Positions 15,545-24,225 of a DNA stretch of 64,000 nt are shown piece after piece (position 1 is the first letter of the stretch; each line of letters begins with the position of its first letter). Made by a program: the position numbers and the translations under genes. The notes under the pieces were generated by a model, which was given only the letters and a program-made list of their open reading frames with translations, did no database searches and had not been told where the DNA came from. Origin of the DNA: JAVBJV01 sp031546815 (GTDB lineage Bacteria > Pseudomonadota > Alphaproteobacteria > Acetobacterales > Acetobacteraceae); the NCBI GenBank assembly GCA_031546815.1, contig JAVBJV010000014.1:1-64000 (forward strand). Reading direction: 5' to 3'.

Positions 15545-17143
15545 ATGGCTTTTTCGAGAAGAACGGCACTGCTGGGTGCCGCGTTCATTACGACTGCTTA
15601 CGGCACTCGTCAGACTGCCCTGGCACAAGCGGATACGCAGACTCTCAACATGGCCGTCGGCGCACCGGTAACATCGCTGGATCCGCATTTTCATCAGCTG
15701 ACCCCGAACAATTCCGTCGCGGACATGATCTTCGACACGCTGACCAAGTTCGATGGGCGCGCACGTCTGCAGCCCGCGCTGGCCACCGAATTCCGCGCGA
15801 TCGACGAGAACACCTGGGAATTCAAGCTGCGCCCGAATGTGCGCTTCCATAACGGCAACCCGTTCACCGCCGAAGACGTTGCCTTCACCTTCGCGCGTAT
15901 ACCGAATGTGCCGAACAGCCCGGCGTCTTACACGACCTTCGTGCGCCCGATGAAAGAAGTGATCGTCGTCGATCCGCTGACCGTCCGCATCCGCACCGAC
16001 GGCCCCTATCCGCTGATGCCGATCGACATCGCCAGCCTGCGCATACTGAACAAGGCCACGCACGAAAACGCCACCACGGAAGATTTCAACAGCGGCAAGG
16101 TCGCCATCGGCACCGGCCCGTTCAAGGTGATCCGCCATCAGCAGGGCGACCGGATCGAGTTTGAACGCAACGACAATTACTGGGGCGAAAAACCCGCCTG
16201 GGCCAAGGTGAACTATCGCATGATCACCAACGACGGTGCGCGCACCGCCGCCCTGCATGCGGGGGACGTGCAGTTCATCGACACACTGCCCACCACCGAT
16301 CTGGCCCGCGCACGCACCAACCGCGACATGCATCTGTCGGAAATTGCGGGCACACGGTTGATCTATCTGGCGCTCGACCAGCACCGCCGGACCGAGGCAA
16401 CGCCCTTCGTCACCGACCATAACGGCAAGCCGATCACCCCGAACCCGCTCTGCGATGCGCGGGTGCGCAAGGCGCTGTCGCTGGCCATCGACCGGCCGGC
16501 CATTACCGCCCGCGTGATGGAAGGTGCCTCGACCCCCGCCGGGCAGTTCCTGCCGATGGGCTGCTTCGGGTCGATCCCGGACCGTGAAGTTCCACGCCTG
16601 AATATCGAGGAAGCAAAGCGCCTGCTGGCCGAAGCTGGGTTCCCGAACGGGTTCAAGGTAACTCTGCACTCGCCCAGCGATCGTTACGTAAACGATAGTA
16701 AAATCGCCCAGGCGATCGGCCAGATGTGGACGCGTATCGGCGTACACAGCCAGATCGATGCACAGCCCTGGACTAGCTATGTGGGCCGTGTAACACGAGG
16801 TGAACTATCAATAATGTTGTATGGATGGACTTCTACAGGCGCCGAGGCTTCCAATCCGCTCAGAAATCTGGTTTCCACTATTTCGCGGGAAACGGGGTAT
16901 GGTGCATCCAATCGTGGCCGGTATTCAAACCCGGCCCTGGACGCACTGGTCGCGCAGGCGATGCGCACGCTGGACGACAAGCAGCGTGAAGCAACCCTTC
17001 AGGAAGCGACGCGTGTAGCTATGGACGATGTTGCGTTAATCCCGCTGCATTTCCAGACCAACATCTGGGCCATGCGCCGCGGTTTGAAGCACGAACCGCG
17101 CGTTGACGAATTGACCCGGGCGCAGGATATCTCCCGCGCCTGA
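15545..17143 (+). CDS. Peptide-type ABC transporter substrate-binding protein (paralogue 4)
   Basis: The protein is 532 residues and is the most diverged of the four. It differs in having a twin-arginine-like leader (FSRRTALLGAAF), where the others have plain Sec signals. The mature part runs LNMAVGAPVTSLDPHFHQLT, WEFKLRPNVRFHNGNPFTAE, VPNVPNSPASYTTFVRP, IGTGPFKVIRHQQGDRIEFE. GGGAGACATCAA precedes the ATG. It is the only receptor on the same strand as the permease genes and leads that operon; a stem-loop follows the stop codon. Bases about 16800-16860 are roughly 47% G+C by hand count, visibly lower than the flanks, a possible patch of different origin. Confidence 0.92.
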   Translation: MAFSRRTALLGAAFITTAYGTRQTALAQADTQTLNMAVGAPVTSLDPHFHQLTPNNSVADMIFDTLTKFDGRARLQPALATEFRAIDENTWEFKLRPNVRFHNGNPFTAEDVAFTFARIPNVPNSPASYTTFVRPMKEVIVVDPLTVRIRTDGPYPLMPIDIASLRILNKATHENATTEDFNSGKVAIGTGPFKVIRHQQGDRIEFERNDNYWGEKPAWAKVNYRMITNDGARTAALHAGDVQFIDTLPTTDLARARTNRDMHLSEIAGTRLIYLALDQHRRTEATPFVTDHNGKPITPNPLCDARVRKALSLAIDRPAITARVMEGASTPAGQFLPMGCFGSIPDREVPRLNIEEAKRLLAEAGFPNGFKVTLHSPSDRYVNDSKIAQAIGQMWTRIGVHSQIDAQPWTSYVGRVTRGELSIMLYGWTSTGAEASNPLRNLVSTISRETGYGASNRGRYSNPALDALVAQAMRTLDDKQREATLQEATRVAMDDVALIPLHFQTNIWAMRRGLKHEPRVDELTRAQDISRA

Positions 17144-17158
17144 GGGCTGAAATAGAGA

Positions 17159-17183
17159 CCGGGGTGTCGTCGTGGCACCCCGG
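17159..17183 (+). other. Stem-loop between receptor and permease genes
   Basis: CCGGGGTG (17159-17166) pairs perfectly with CACCCCGG (17176-17183), with no T-tract after it. Hairpins in this place in binding-protein-dependent transport operons often protect the receptor mRNA and give more receptor than permease; here that role is inferred. Confidence 0.65.
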
Positions 17184-17220
17184 AAGACTGGCTAATCGCT
17201 TGGGAGACGCTGAAAAGCCG

Positions 17221-18195
17221 ATGACCGTCTATCTGATCCGCCGCCTGTTTCAGGCCATGTTCGTCATCCTGGCGATGAGCCTCATCGTCTTTCTTGGTGT
17301 CTTTGCCATTGGCAATCCCGTCGAAATCCTGATCGCGCCCGACGCTGACCAGATCGAGCGTGAACGCGCGATTGCGGCGCTCGGCCTCGATAAGCCGTTG
17401 TGGATGCAATACCTGGTGTTCCTGGGCAATGCATTGCGCGGCGATCTTGGGCGGTCGTTCGTGTTCAACGAACCGGCATTGCAGCTGATCGCGCAGCGCG
17501 CCCCCGCCACACTGGAACTGGCCGTTGCATCGCTGATCATCGCGCTGCTGATCGGTATACCGTTGGGGATGTATGCGGGCCTGAAGCCGAAATCGATCGC
17601 CTCGCGCTTTATCATGACGGGCAGCATTCTGGGCTTCAGCCTGCCGAGCTTCTGGGTCGGGCTGATGTTGATCCTGCTGTTCGCGGTTGAACTGGGCTGG
17701 CTGCCATCCACCGGGCGCGGCGACACCGTCACGCTGATGGGGATGCGCTGGTCGTTCCTGACGGGCGATGGGCTGCTGCATATGCTTATGCCGGCGGTCA
17801 ACCTGTCGTTGTTCAAGATATCGATGGTGATCCGTCTGGTAAGGTCGGGCGTGCGCGAGACCATGCAGCTCGACTTCGTGAAATTCGCCCGCGCCAAGGG
17901 ACTTAGCCCCAGCCGCATCGTCGGCGTGCATGTGATGAAGAACATCCTGATCCCGGTGGTCACCGTGGTGGGTCTGGAATTCGGTTCGACCATCGCCTTT
18001 GCGGTGGTGACGGAAAGCATCTTCGCGTGGCCCGGCATGGGCAAGCTGATCATCGACAGCATCAACGTGCTCGACCGCCCGGTGATCGTCGCTTACCTGA
18101 TGATGATCGTGCTGATGTTCATCGTCATCAATCTGGTCGTCGATCTGCTGTATACCGTGATCGATCCGCGCGTGCGGCTGGAAAGCAAGGCGTAA
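17221..18195 (+). CDS. dppB: Peptide-type ABC transporter permease, DppB-like
   Basis: From the ATG at 17221 it is 324 residues, beginning MTVYLIRRLFQAMFVILAM, the usual DppB/OppB N-terminus. An upstream ATG at 17164 would run through the intergenic hairpin. It has six membrane helices, the BPD_transp_1 loop (FVKFARAKGLSPSRIVGVHV) that docks onto the ATPase, and the family end LVVDLLYTVIDPRVRLESKA. It pairs with DppC to form the inner-membrane channel. The gap to dppC is 11 bases. The symbol denotes family resemblance; the true substrate is not known. Confidence 0.9.
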   Translation: MTVYLIRRLFQAMFVILAMSLIVFLGVFAIGNPVEILIAPDADQIERERAIAALGLDKPLWMQYLVFLGNALRGDLGRSFVFNEPALQLIAQRAPATLELAVASLIIALLIGIPLGMYAGLKPKSIASRFIMTGSILGFSLPSFWVGLMLILLFAVELGWLPSTGRGDTVTLMGMRWSFLTGDGLLHMLMPAVNLSLFKISMVIRLVRSGVRETMQLDFVKFARAKGLSPSRIVGVHVMKNILIPVVTVVGLEFGSTIAFAVVTESIFAWPGMGKLIIDSINVLDRPVIVAYLMMIVLMFIVINLVVDLLYTVIDPRVRLESKA

Positions 18196-18206
18196 GGGGA
18201 ACAGGC

Positions 18207-19124
18207 ATGAACACAGTTACCGCCTCCACCCCGGTCATAGCCCCGCGGGAAGAAACACCGTTCCGGCGCTTCGTGTCGGAATTCATGGAATCGAAGATCG
18301 CCGTTCTCGGGCTGGCCATCGTGTTCCTCATTCTGCTGGCCGCGATCTTTGCACCATGGATCGTGCCGCAGAACCCTTACGATCTCGCGCAGCTCGACAT
18401 CATGGACGGCAGAATGGAACCGGGGTCCGTCAACGGCACCACGGGCTACACCTATCTGCTGGGGACCGACGATCAGGGCCGCGACATGTTCTCGGCCATT
18501 ATCTATGGCCTGCGTATCTCGCTGAGCGTCGGGATCGGCTCGGCGGTTTTCGCCGGGATTGTCGGCACCACGCTGGGCATGCTGGCGGCGTATGCGGGCG
18601 GCAAGACCGACACCGTTATCATGCGTCTGGTCGATCTGCAGCTCTCATTCCCGTCGATCCTGGTCGCACTGATGATCATGGCGGCGTTCGGCAAGGGCGT
18701 CGGCAACGTGGTGATGGCGCTGGTGATCGTGGAATGGGCCTATTACGCCCGCACCGCGCGCGGCACTGCGCTGGTGGAAAGCCGCCGCGAATACATCGAA
18801 GCAGCAGAATGTCTGGCGCTGCCCTCGCGGCGCATCGTGTTCCGGCATCTGCTGCCCAATTGCCTGCCGCCGCTGATCGTCATCGGCACCATTCAGGTGG
18901 CACGCGCCATCGCGCTGGAAGCCACCCTGTCCTATCTGGGTCTGGGCGTGCCGATCACCGAACCGTCGCTGGGGCTGCTGATTGCCAACGGGTACGAATA
19001 CATGCTGTCCGGCAAATACTGGATCAGCTTCTATCCGGGGATCGCCCTGCTGATCACCATCGTCGCCATCAATCTGGTCGGCGATCATCTGCGTGACGTT
19101 CTGAACCCACGGCTGAAAAAATGA
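18207..19124 (+). CDS. dppC: Peptide-type ABC transporter permease, DppC-like
   Basis: From the ATG at 18207, preceded by AAGGGGAACAGGC, it is 305 residues. The N-terminal tail with FVSEFMESKIAVLGLAIVFL and the periplasmic segment LLGTDDQGRDMFSAIIYGLR are DppC/OppC hallmarks. The cytoplasmic EAA-type loop is EYIEAAECLALPSRRIVFRH. Its stop overlaps the dppD start by four bases, so the two are translated together. Confidence 0.92.
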   Translation: MNTVTASTPVIAPREETPFRRFVSEFMESKIAVLGLAIVFLILLAAIFAPWIVPQNPYDLAQLDIMDGRMEPGSVNGTTGYTYLLGTDDQGRDMFSAIIYGLRISLSVGIGSAVFAGIVGTTLGMLAAYAGGKTDTVIMRLVDLQLSFPSILVALMIMAAFGKGVGNVVMALVIVEWAYYARTARGTALVESRREYIEAAECLALPSRRIVFRHLLPNCLPPLIVIGTIQVARAIALEATLSYLGLGVPITEPSLGLLIANGYEYMLSGKYWISFYPGIALLITIVAINLVGDHLRDVLNPRLKK

Positions 19125-20104
19125 GCGAAGCCCTTACTCTGGACGTGCGGAATCTCCGCACGCACTTCTTCACCCGTGCTGGCGTGGTCAAGGCCGTGGA
19201 CGATGTGTCGTTCTCGGTCAGTCGCGGCAAGATCCTGGGGCTGGTCGGCGAAAGCGGATCGGGCAAGTCGGTCACCGGGTTCTCGATCCTCGGGCTGGTG
19301 GACCCGCCCGGGCGGATCACCGGTGGGCAGATTCTGTTCAAGGGACAGGATCTTGCCAGTATCTCGGAAGAGCAGATGCGCAGCCTGCGCGGCAATCGCA
19401 TCGCGATGATCTTCCAGGACCCGATGATGACACTGAACCCGGTTCTGCGCATCGACACCCAGATGATCGAAACCGTGCTCGCCCATGAAAAGGTCTCGCG
19501 CGAGGAAGCCCGCCAACGTGCGCGCGATACGCTCGGCATGGTGGGCATTCCCAGCCCGGACGAACGACTGAAAGCGTATCCGCACCAGTTCTCGGGCGGG
19601 ATGCGCCAGCGTGTGGCGATTGCAATTGCCCTGCTGCACCGCCCCGACCTGATCGTGGCGGACGAACCAACCACCGCGCTCGACGTGACCATTCAGGCGC
19701 AAATTCTGGCCGAGGCGCAGACCCTGTGCCGCGACTATGGCACCGCGATGATCTGGATCACGCACGACCTGTCGGTCGTGGCGGGTCTCGCCGATGAAGT
19801 GGCGGTGATGTATGCGGGCCGCGTGGTGGAAAAAGGCACAGTCAACGAAGTGCTGGACCAGCCAACGCATCCCTATACGCATGGGCTGATCGGGTCGGTC
19901 CCCAGCCGTAACCACCGTGGCGAGAAACTGCGCCAGATCCCGGGCATGACGCCGAACCTGCTCAGTCTGGAACCGGGCTGCGCATTCCGCACCCGCTGCT
20001 TCCGTGCCGGCCCCGCCTGCATGGAAGAACCCGGCCTCACCACCGTCAATCCGGGCCACGAGCTGCGCTGCTTCTACCCGCTGAGCAAGGATGCTGCCGC
20101 ATGA
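19121..20104 (+). CDS. dppD: Peptide-type ABC transporter ATPase, DppD-like
   Basis: The protein is 327 residues. It has Walker A GESGSGKSVTG, the signature FSGGMRQRVAIAIAL, Walker B LIVADEPTTALDV and the H-loop WITHDLSVVAG. The C-terminal oligopeptide/dipeptide extension includes a cysteine cluster (GCAFRTRCFRAGPAC) that in relatives binds an iron-sulfur cluster. It works as a heterodimer with the next gene product. The start overlaps dppC and the stop overlaps dppF (both ATGA). Confidence 0.94.
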   Translation: MSEALTLDVRNLRTHFFTRAGVVKAVDDVSFSVSRGKILGLVGESGSGKSVTGFSILGLVDPPGRITGGQILFKGQDLASISEEQMRSLRGNRIAMIFQDPMMTLNPVLRIDTQMIETVLAHEKVSREEARQRARDTLGMVGIPSPDERLKAYPHQFSGGMRQRVAIAIALLHRPDLIVADEPTTALDVTIQAQILAEAQTLCRDYGTAMIWITHDLSVVAGLADEVAVMYAGRVVEKGTVNEVLDQPTHPYTHGLIGSVPSRNHRGEKLRQIPGMTPNLLSLEPGCAFRTRCFRAGPACMEEPGLTTVNPGHELRCFYPLSKDAAA

Positions 20105-21120
20105 GCGACACCACCCGAAACACCACTACCCCGATGATCGAAGTGCGCGACGTCTCGCGCCGCTTCTCGCGCAAGCTGGATTTTGCCGCGAAACTGGCGA
20201 AGAAGCTCGGTGCGAATGTCAGCGAGAACACCGTGCACGCGGTGGATGGCGTCAGTCTGCAGGTTTACGAGGGCGAAGTGGTCGGCCTGGTCGGCGAGTC
20301 CGGCTGCGGCAAGTCCACGCTGGGCCGCATGATCGCGGGTATCCTGCCGACATCAGACGGCGAGATCCTGTGGAAGGGCCAGAACCGCGCCACTCTGGAA
20401 GGCGATGCCGCCCGCAGCGCCAAGCTGCGCATCCAGATGATCTTCCAGGACCCGTATGCCAGCCTGAACCCGCGCATGCGCGTGGAAGACATTGTGGGCG
20501 AAGCGCCGCTGTATCATGGCATGACGACTTCAGCTGAATACGGCACCTATGTCGATGCACAGATCCGCCGCGCGGGCCTCGATCCGGCATACAAGAAGCG
20601 TTATCCGCACCAGTTCTCGGGCGGGCAGCGCCAGCGTATCGGCATTGCGCGCGCGCTTGCCGTGCAGCCGGAATTTCTGGTCTGCGACGAAGCCGTCGCC
20701 GCGCTCGACGTATCGATCCAGGCGCAGATCCTCAACCTGTTCATGGACCTGCGGCGCGATCTGAACCTGACCTATCTGTTCATCAGCCACGATCTGGGCG
20801 TGGTGGAACATCTGTCGGACCGCGTGGTCATCATGTATCTGGGCCGCGTGGTGGAAGAAGCCCGGACGGAAGAAATCTTCGCCCGCGCCAACCACCCCTA
20901 TACCCAGGCATTGCTGAACGAAGTGCCGCGCATCGACACGCGCAAACGCATCTTCGAGAGCATCAAGGGTGAAATCCCCAGCCCGCTGAACCCTCCGCCA
21001 GGCTGCCATTTCCACCCGCGCTGCCCCTATGCAACCGACCGTTGCAAACAGGAGCGCCCGGTACTGCGCGAAATCGCCCCCGGGCATCGCAGTGCCTGTC
21101 ATCTGAACGACCAGCTGTAA
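20101..21120 (+). CDS. dppF: Peptide-type ABC transporter ATPase, DppF-like
   Basis: The protein is 339 residues with Walker A GESGCGKSTLGRMIAG, signature FSGGQRQRIGIARAL, Walker B FLVCDEAVAALDV (DEAVA in place of the more common DEPVS) and the H-loop FISHDLGVVEHL. The C-terminal cysteine motif is GCHFHPRCPYATDRC. It ends the operon SBP4-dppB-dppC-dppD-dppF; a strong terminator follows 9 bases later. Confidence 0.94.
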   Translation: MSDTTRNTTTPMIEVRDVSRRFSRKLDFAAKLAKKLGANVSENTVHAVDGVSLQVYEGEVVGLVGESGCGKSTLGRMIAGILPTSDGEILWKGQNRATLEGDAARSAKLRIQMIFQDPYASLNPRMRVEDIVGEAPLYHGMTTSAEYGTYVDAQIRRAGLDPAYKKRYPHQFSGGQRQRIGIARALAVQPEFLVCDEAVAALDVSIQAQILNLFMDLRRDLNLTYLFISHDLGVVEHLSDRVVIMYLGRVVEEARTEEIFARANHPYTQALLNEVPRIDTRKRIFESIKGEIPSPLNPPPGCHFHPRCPYATDRCKQERPVLREIAPGHRSACHLNDQL

Positions 21121-21128
21121 AACAACCG

Positions 21129-21160
21129 AGGCCGGGCATCATCCCGGCCTTGATTTGTTT
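21129..21160 (+). terminator. Terminator of the dpp-like operon
   Basis: AGGCCGGG (21129-21136) pairs with CCCGGCCT (21143-21150), loop CATCAT, followed by TGATTTGTTT. It lies 9 bases past the dppF stop codon. Confidence 0.88.
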
Positions 21161-21185
21161 CGGGGGCAAGCCGATTATTATCGGC

Positions 21186-22163
21186 ATGATCGACCCGTTC
21201 GGCCGTACTGTGTCCTATCTGCGCGTCTCGGTCACCGACCGGTGCGATCTGCGCTGTGTGTACTGCATGGCCGAGGACATGACGTTCCTCCCGAAGGCGG
21301 AAATCCTCTCGCTGGAAGAACTGGAACGCCTGTGCGGCGCGTTCATCGATCTGGGCGTGCGCAAGATCCGCCTGACCGGCGGCGAGCCACTGGTGCGCAA
21401 AAACCTGATCTGGCTGATCAACGCGCTGGGTGCGCGGATCGGCCACGGGCTGGATGAACTGACGCTGACCACCAATGGCACGCAGCTCGCCACCCACGCC
21501 GAGGCCATTGCGCGGGCGGGGATCAGACGCATCAATGTCAGCCTCGATACGCTGGCCCCGGCGACGTTCACCGCCCTCACCCGGTGGGGGCAGATCGGCA
21601 AGACACTGGACGGCATTTTCGCGGCGAAGGCTGCGGGGCTTGCCATCAAGATCAACGCGGTAGCCATGAAGGGCGTGAACGAACACGAATTCGACGCCCT
21701 GCTGCGCTGGTGCGGCACGCACGGGTTCGATCTGTGCCTGATCGAGACCATGCCACTGGGCGAGATCGGCGTGGATCGCACCGACCAGTATCTGTCGCTG
21801 CATGATGTGCGTGCCGACCTGTCGCAACGCTGGACGCTGACCGACACCGACTACCAGACCGGCGGCCCGGCGCGTTATGTGCGGGTGGCGGAAACCGGGC
21901 AGCGTCTGGGGTTTATCACGCCGCTCAGCCATAATTTCTGCGAAAGCTGCAACCGTGTGCGGCTGACCTGCATGGGGCAGCTGTATATGTGCCTGGGACA
22001 GGACGATTCCGCTGACCTGCGCAAGCCTCTGCGCGAAGGAGCCGATTTACAGAACGCCATTCTGCGCGCCATTGCCCGCAAGCCGAAAGGCCACGATTTC
22101 ATCATCGACCGTCAACACCGCGCCCCTGCCGTCGCGCGCCATATGAGCGTGACGGGAGGTTGA
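21186..22163 (+). CDS. moaA: GTP 3',8-cyclase MoaA (molybdenum cofactor synthesis)
   Basis: A radical-SAM enzyme that converts GTP to the cyclic precursor of molybdopterin with MoaC. From the ATG at 21186 it is 325 residues. The N-terminal cluster motif is CDLRCVYC (CX3CX2C), followed by IRLTGGEPLVRK. The C-terminal cluster is CESCNRVRLTC with a later MCLG cysteine. The protein ends in GG, as the family requires. Longer in-frame starts run into the upstream terminator and are rejected. The Shine-Dalgarno is weak. It is followed by three closely spaced plus-strand genes. Confidence 0.95.
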   Translation: MIDPFGRTVSYLRVSVTDRCDLRCVYCMAEDMTFLPKAEILSLEELERLCGAFIDLGVRKIRLTGGEPLVRKNLIWLINALGARIGHGLDELTLTTNGTQLATHAEAIARAGIRRINVSLDTLAPATFTALTRWGQIGKTLDGIFAAKAAGLAIKINAVAMKGVNEHEFDALLRWCGTHGFDLCLIETMPLGEIGVDRTDQYLSLHDVRADLSQRWTLTDTDYQTGGPARYVRVAETGQRLGFITPLSHNFCESCNRVRLTCMGQLYMCLGQDDSADLRKPLREGADLQNAILRAIARKPKGHDFIIDRQHRAPAVARHMSVTGG

Positions 22164-22187
22164 CTTTAAGGTAGACCCTCGGACGTT

Positions 22188-22619
22188 ATGCATCCCATGA
22201 TCGAACTGCCGGACTGGCTGCCCTGGTGGGCGCCAATTGTCATCATTGTGCCGCTGGCACTGTTTGCCATCGCCTTCCTGCTGATGCCGTTCAGCGTGTT
22301 CGGCGTGAAAAGCCGGCTCGACGAAATTCAGCAGCGGCTGGACGACATCCAGACCGAAATCCGCAGCCTTGCCCTGCGCCTGCCCGATCCGGGGCATGGG
22401 CCATTCCTGCGCGACGATGACAGCATGTATGTCTCACCGCCGCCCATGCCACCGCAGCCCGATTACACCAGCTATGCGCGCCCGCCGATCCCACCGGCAG
22501 CGTCGGAACCGCTGCCCCTGCGTGCTGCACCTCCGGCATCGCGCCCCGTGGCAGCCGCGCGTCCGTCCGCTCCACCAGCCCCGCGTGCCGAACCGCGGCT
22601 GGACTGGCCACGCAACTGA
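22188..22619 (+). CDS. Membrane-anchored coiled-coil protein of unknown function
   Basis: The protein is 143 residues with no recognised family. A short start (MHPMIELPDWLPWWA) leads to one membrane helix (PIVIIVPLALFAIAFLLMPF), then a short coiled coil (SRLDEIQQRLDDIQTEIRSL), then a proline- and alanine-rich tail of about 80 residues that looks disordered. It sits between moaA (24 bases) and the amidase gene (14 bases), so it is probably in the same transcript. Start codon choice between 22188 and 22197 is open. Confidence 0.6.
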   Translation: MHPMIELPDWLPWWAPIVIIVPLALFAIAFLLMPFSVFGVKSRLDEIQQRLDDIQTEIRSLALRLPDPGHGPFLRDDDSMYVSPPPMPPQPDYTSYARPPIPPAASEPLPLRAAPPASRPVAAARPSAPPAPRAEPRLDWPRN

Positions 22620-22633
22620 ACCCGGAAACCGTC

Positions 22634-23470
22634 ATGCGCATCAGCATCGCCCAAATGAATGCAGGCCACGACAAGGCCGCGAATATCGAACAGGCCCGCG
22701 CATTGCTGTCCGATGCTATCGCGCAGGACCGGCCCGATATCGTCGCGCTGCCGGAAATGTGGACCTGCCTGGGCGGCAACCGCGATGCAAAATTTGTGCA
22801 GGCGGAAGAACTCCCCGCGCCGGGATCGGACGGCACGGGCGGCGCTGCGTATGAATTCCTGCGTGGTCTTGCACGCACGCATGGCGTGCACGTGCATGGC
22901 GGGTCGATCGGCGAGAAAACCAGCGACAAGCTGTTCAACACTACCGTTGTGTTCAATCCCGATGGGCACGAGATCGCGCGCTATCGCAAGATCCATCTGT
23001 TCGACATCACCACCCCCGACGGCACCGGCTATCGTGAAAGCGCCACCTTCGGATCGGGCGAGGACATCGTCACCTTTCAGGCGGGCGGCATCACGTTTGG
23101 CTGCGCGATCTGTTACGACGTGCGCTTCCCCGAACTGTTCCTGGAACTGCGTCGCAAAGGGGCCGAGGTCATCTTCCTGCCCGCCGCCTTCACGCTGCAG
23201 ACCGGCAAGGACCACTGGGAAACGCTGATCCGCGCACGCGCCATCGAAACGCAGTGCTGGATCGCAGCGCCCGCCACGTGTGGCAAGCACCTCGACAACA
23301 GCAACGAAGCGCGCTTCACCTATGGCCATTCGCTGATCGTCGAACCTTGGGGGCACGTGGTGGCAAAAGCACCGGACGGCATCGGCTGGACCAGCGCACG
23401 CATCGATCCCGCCATCACCGCACAGGTCCGGCGCAATATGCCCGTGCTGGAACACAGAAAGCTGGTCTGA
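22634..23470 (+). CDS. Carbon-nitrogen hydrolase, Nit/omega-amidase type
   Basis: The protein is 278 residues of the nitrilase superfamily. The catalytic triad is visible: Glu in VALPEMWTC, Lys in RYRKIHLFDI and Cys in FGCAICYDVRFPEL. The pattern around the Cys (CYDVRFPEL) and the overall length fit the Nit1/Nit2 branch, which repairs deaminated glutathione or acts as an omega-amidase, but substrate is not proven by sequence. It ends two bases before nadK, so the two are one operon. Confidence 0.88.
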   Translation: MRISIAQMNAGHDKAANIEQARALLSDAIAQDRPDIVALPEMWTCLGGNRDAKFVQAEELPAPGSDGTGGAAYEFLRGLARTHGVHVHGGSIGEKTSDKLFNTTVVFNPDGHEIARYRKIHLFDITTPDGTGYRESATFGSGEDIVTFQAGGITFGCAICYDVRFPELFLELRRKGAEVIFLPAAFTLQTGKDHWETLIRARAIETQCWIAAPATCGKHLDNSNEARFTYGHSLIVEPWGHVVAKAPDGIGWTSARIDPAITAQVRRNMPVLEHRKLV

Positions 23471-23472
23471 CC

Positions 23473-24225
23473 ATGTCCCGCATTTCCTTTCTCGCCACAC
23501 AGAACGCCGAGGCAGAACGCCTGCGTCTGATTGAACGCTGGGGCGATGTCGCGCCCGAAGATGCCGACATCATCGTCGCGCTGGGCGGCGACGGCTTCAT
23601 GCTGGAAACGCTGCATCGCTTCATGCAGCACCCGGTACCTGTGTACGGGATGAACCGTGGCTCGGTCGGCTTCTTGATGAACGATTACATCGAGGACGAC
23701 CTGCCCGCACGTCTGGCCTGCGCACAGGCGGCCACGCTGCATCCGCTGCGCATGCACGCCGTCACCATGGCAGGCGCGGTTGAAGAAGCGTTGGCGATCA
23801 ACGAAGTCGCGCTCCTGCGCCAGTTGCGTCAGGCCGCCAAGATCCGCATCAGCATCGACGGCAAGCAGCGCATGCCGGAACTGATCTGCGATGGTGTGCT
23901 GCTCTCCACCCCTGCCGGATCGACCGCGTATAACCTCTCGGCCCATGGCCCGATCGTGCCGATGACGGCCAATCTGCTGCCGTTGACGCCGATCAGCGCC
24001 TTCCGCCCACGGCGCTGGCGCGGTGCGTTATTGCCGTCGAACGCGGAAGTGCTGTTCGAGATTCTGGAAGCCGACAAACGCCCAGTCTCGGCCGTGGCCG
24101 ACTTCAAGGAAGTGCGCGATGTCGCCTCGGTCGCGGTCAATCAGGATACCAGCGTTGCGCTGACCATCCTGTTCGACCCGGGTCGCGAACTGTCAGAACG
24201 CATTATCAGCGAACAGTTCTCCTAA
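23473..24225 (+). CDS. nadK: NAD kinase
   Basis: It phosphorylates NAD to NADP. From the ATG at 23473 it is 250 residues, the short alphaproteobacterial form. The family motifs are VALGGDGFMLETLHRF (GGDG), GMNRGSVGFLMNDY and LSTPAGSTAYNLSAHGPIVP. Upstream in-frame starts lie inside the amidase gene and are rejected. Its TAA shares bases with the TAG stop of flhA on the opposite strand (CTAA at 24222-24225). Confidence 0.95.
   Translation: MSRISFLATQNAEAERLRLIERWGDVAPEDADIIVALGGDGFMLETLHRFMQHPVPVYGMNRGSVGFLMNDYIEDDLPARLACAQAATLHPLRMHAVTMAGAVEEALAINEVALLRQLRQAAKIRISIDGKQRMPELICDGVLLSTPAGSTAYNLSAHGPIVPMTANLLPLTPISAFRPRRWRGALLPSNAEVLFEILEADKRPVSAVADFKEVRDVASVAVNQDTSVALTILFDPGRELSERIISEQFS

Noticed and set aside
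16680..16920. Lower-GC patch in receptor paralogue 4 as horizontally acquired DNA
   Set aside because: The drop is mild and the protein stays in family register; gene conversion or relaxed codon use is enough to explain it.
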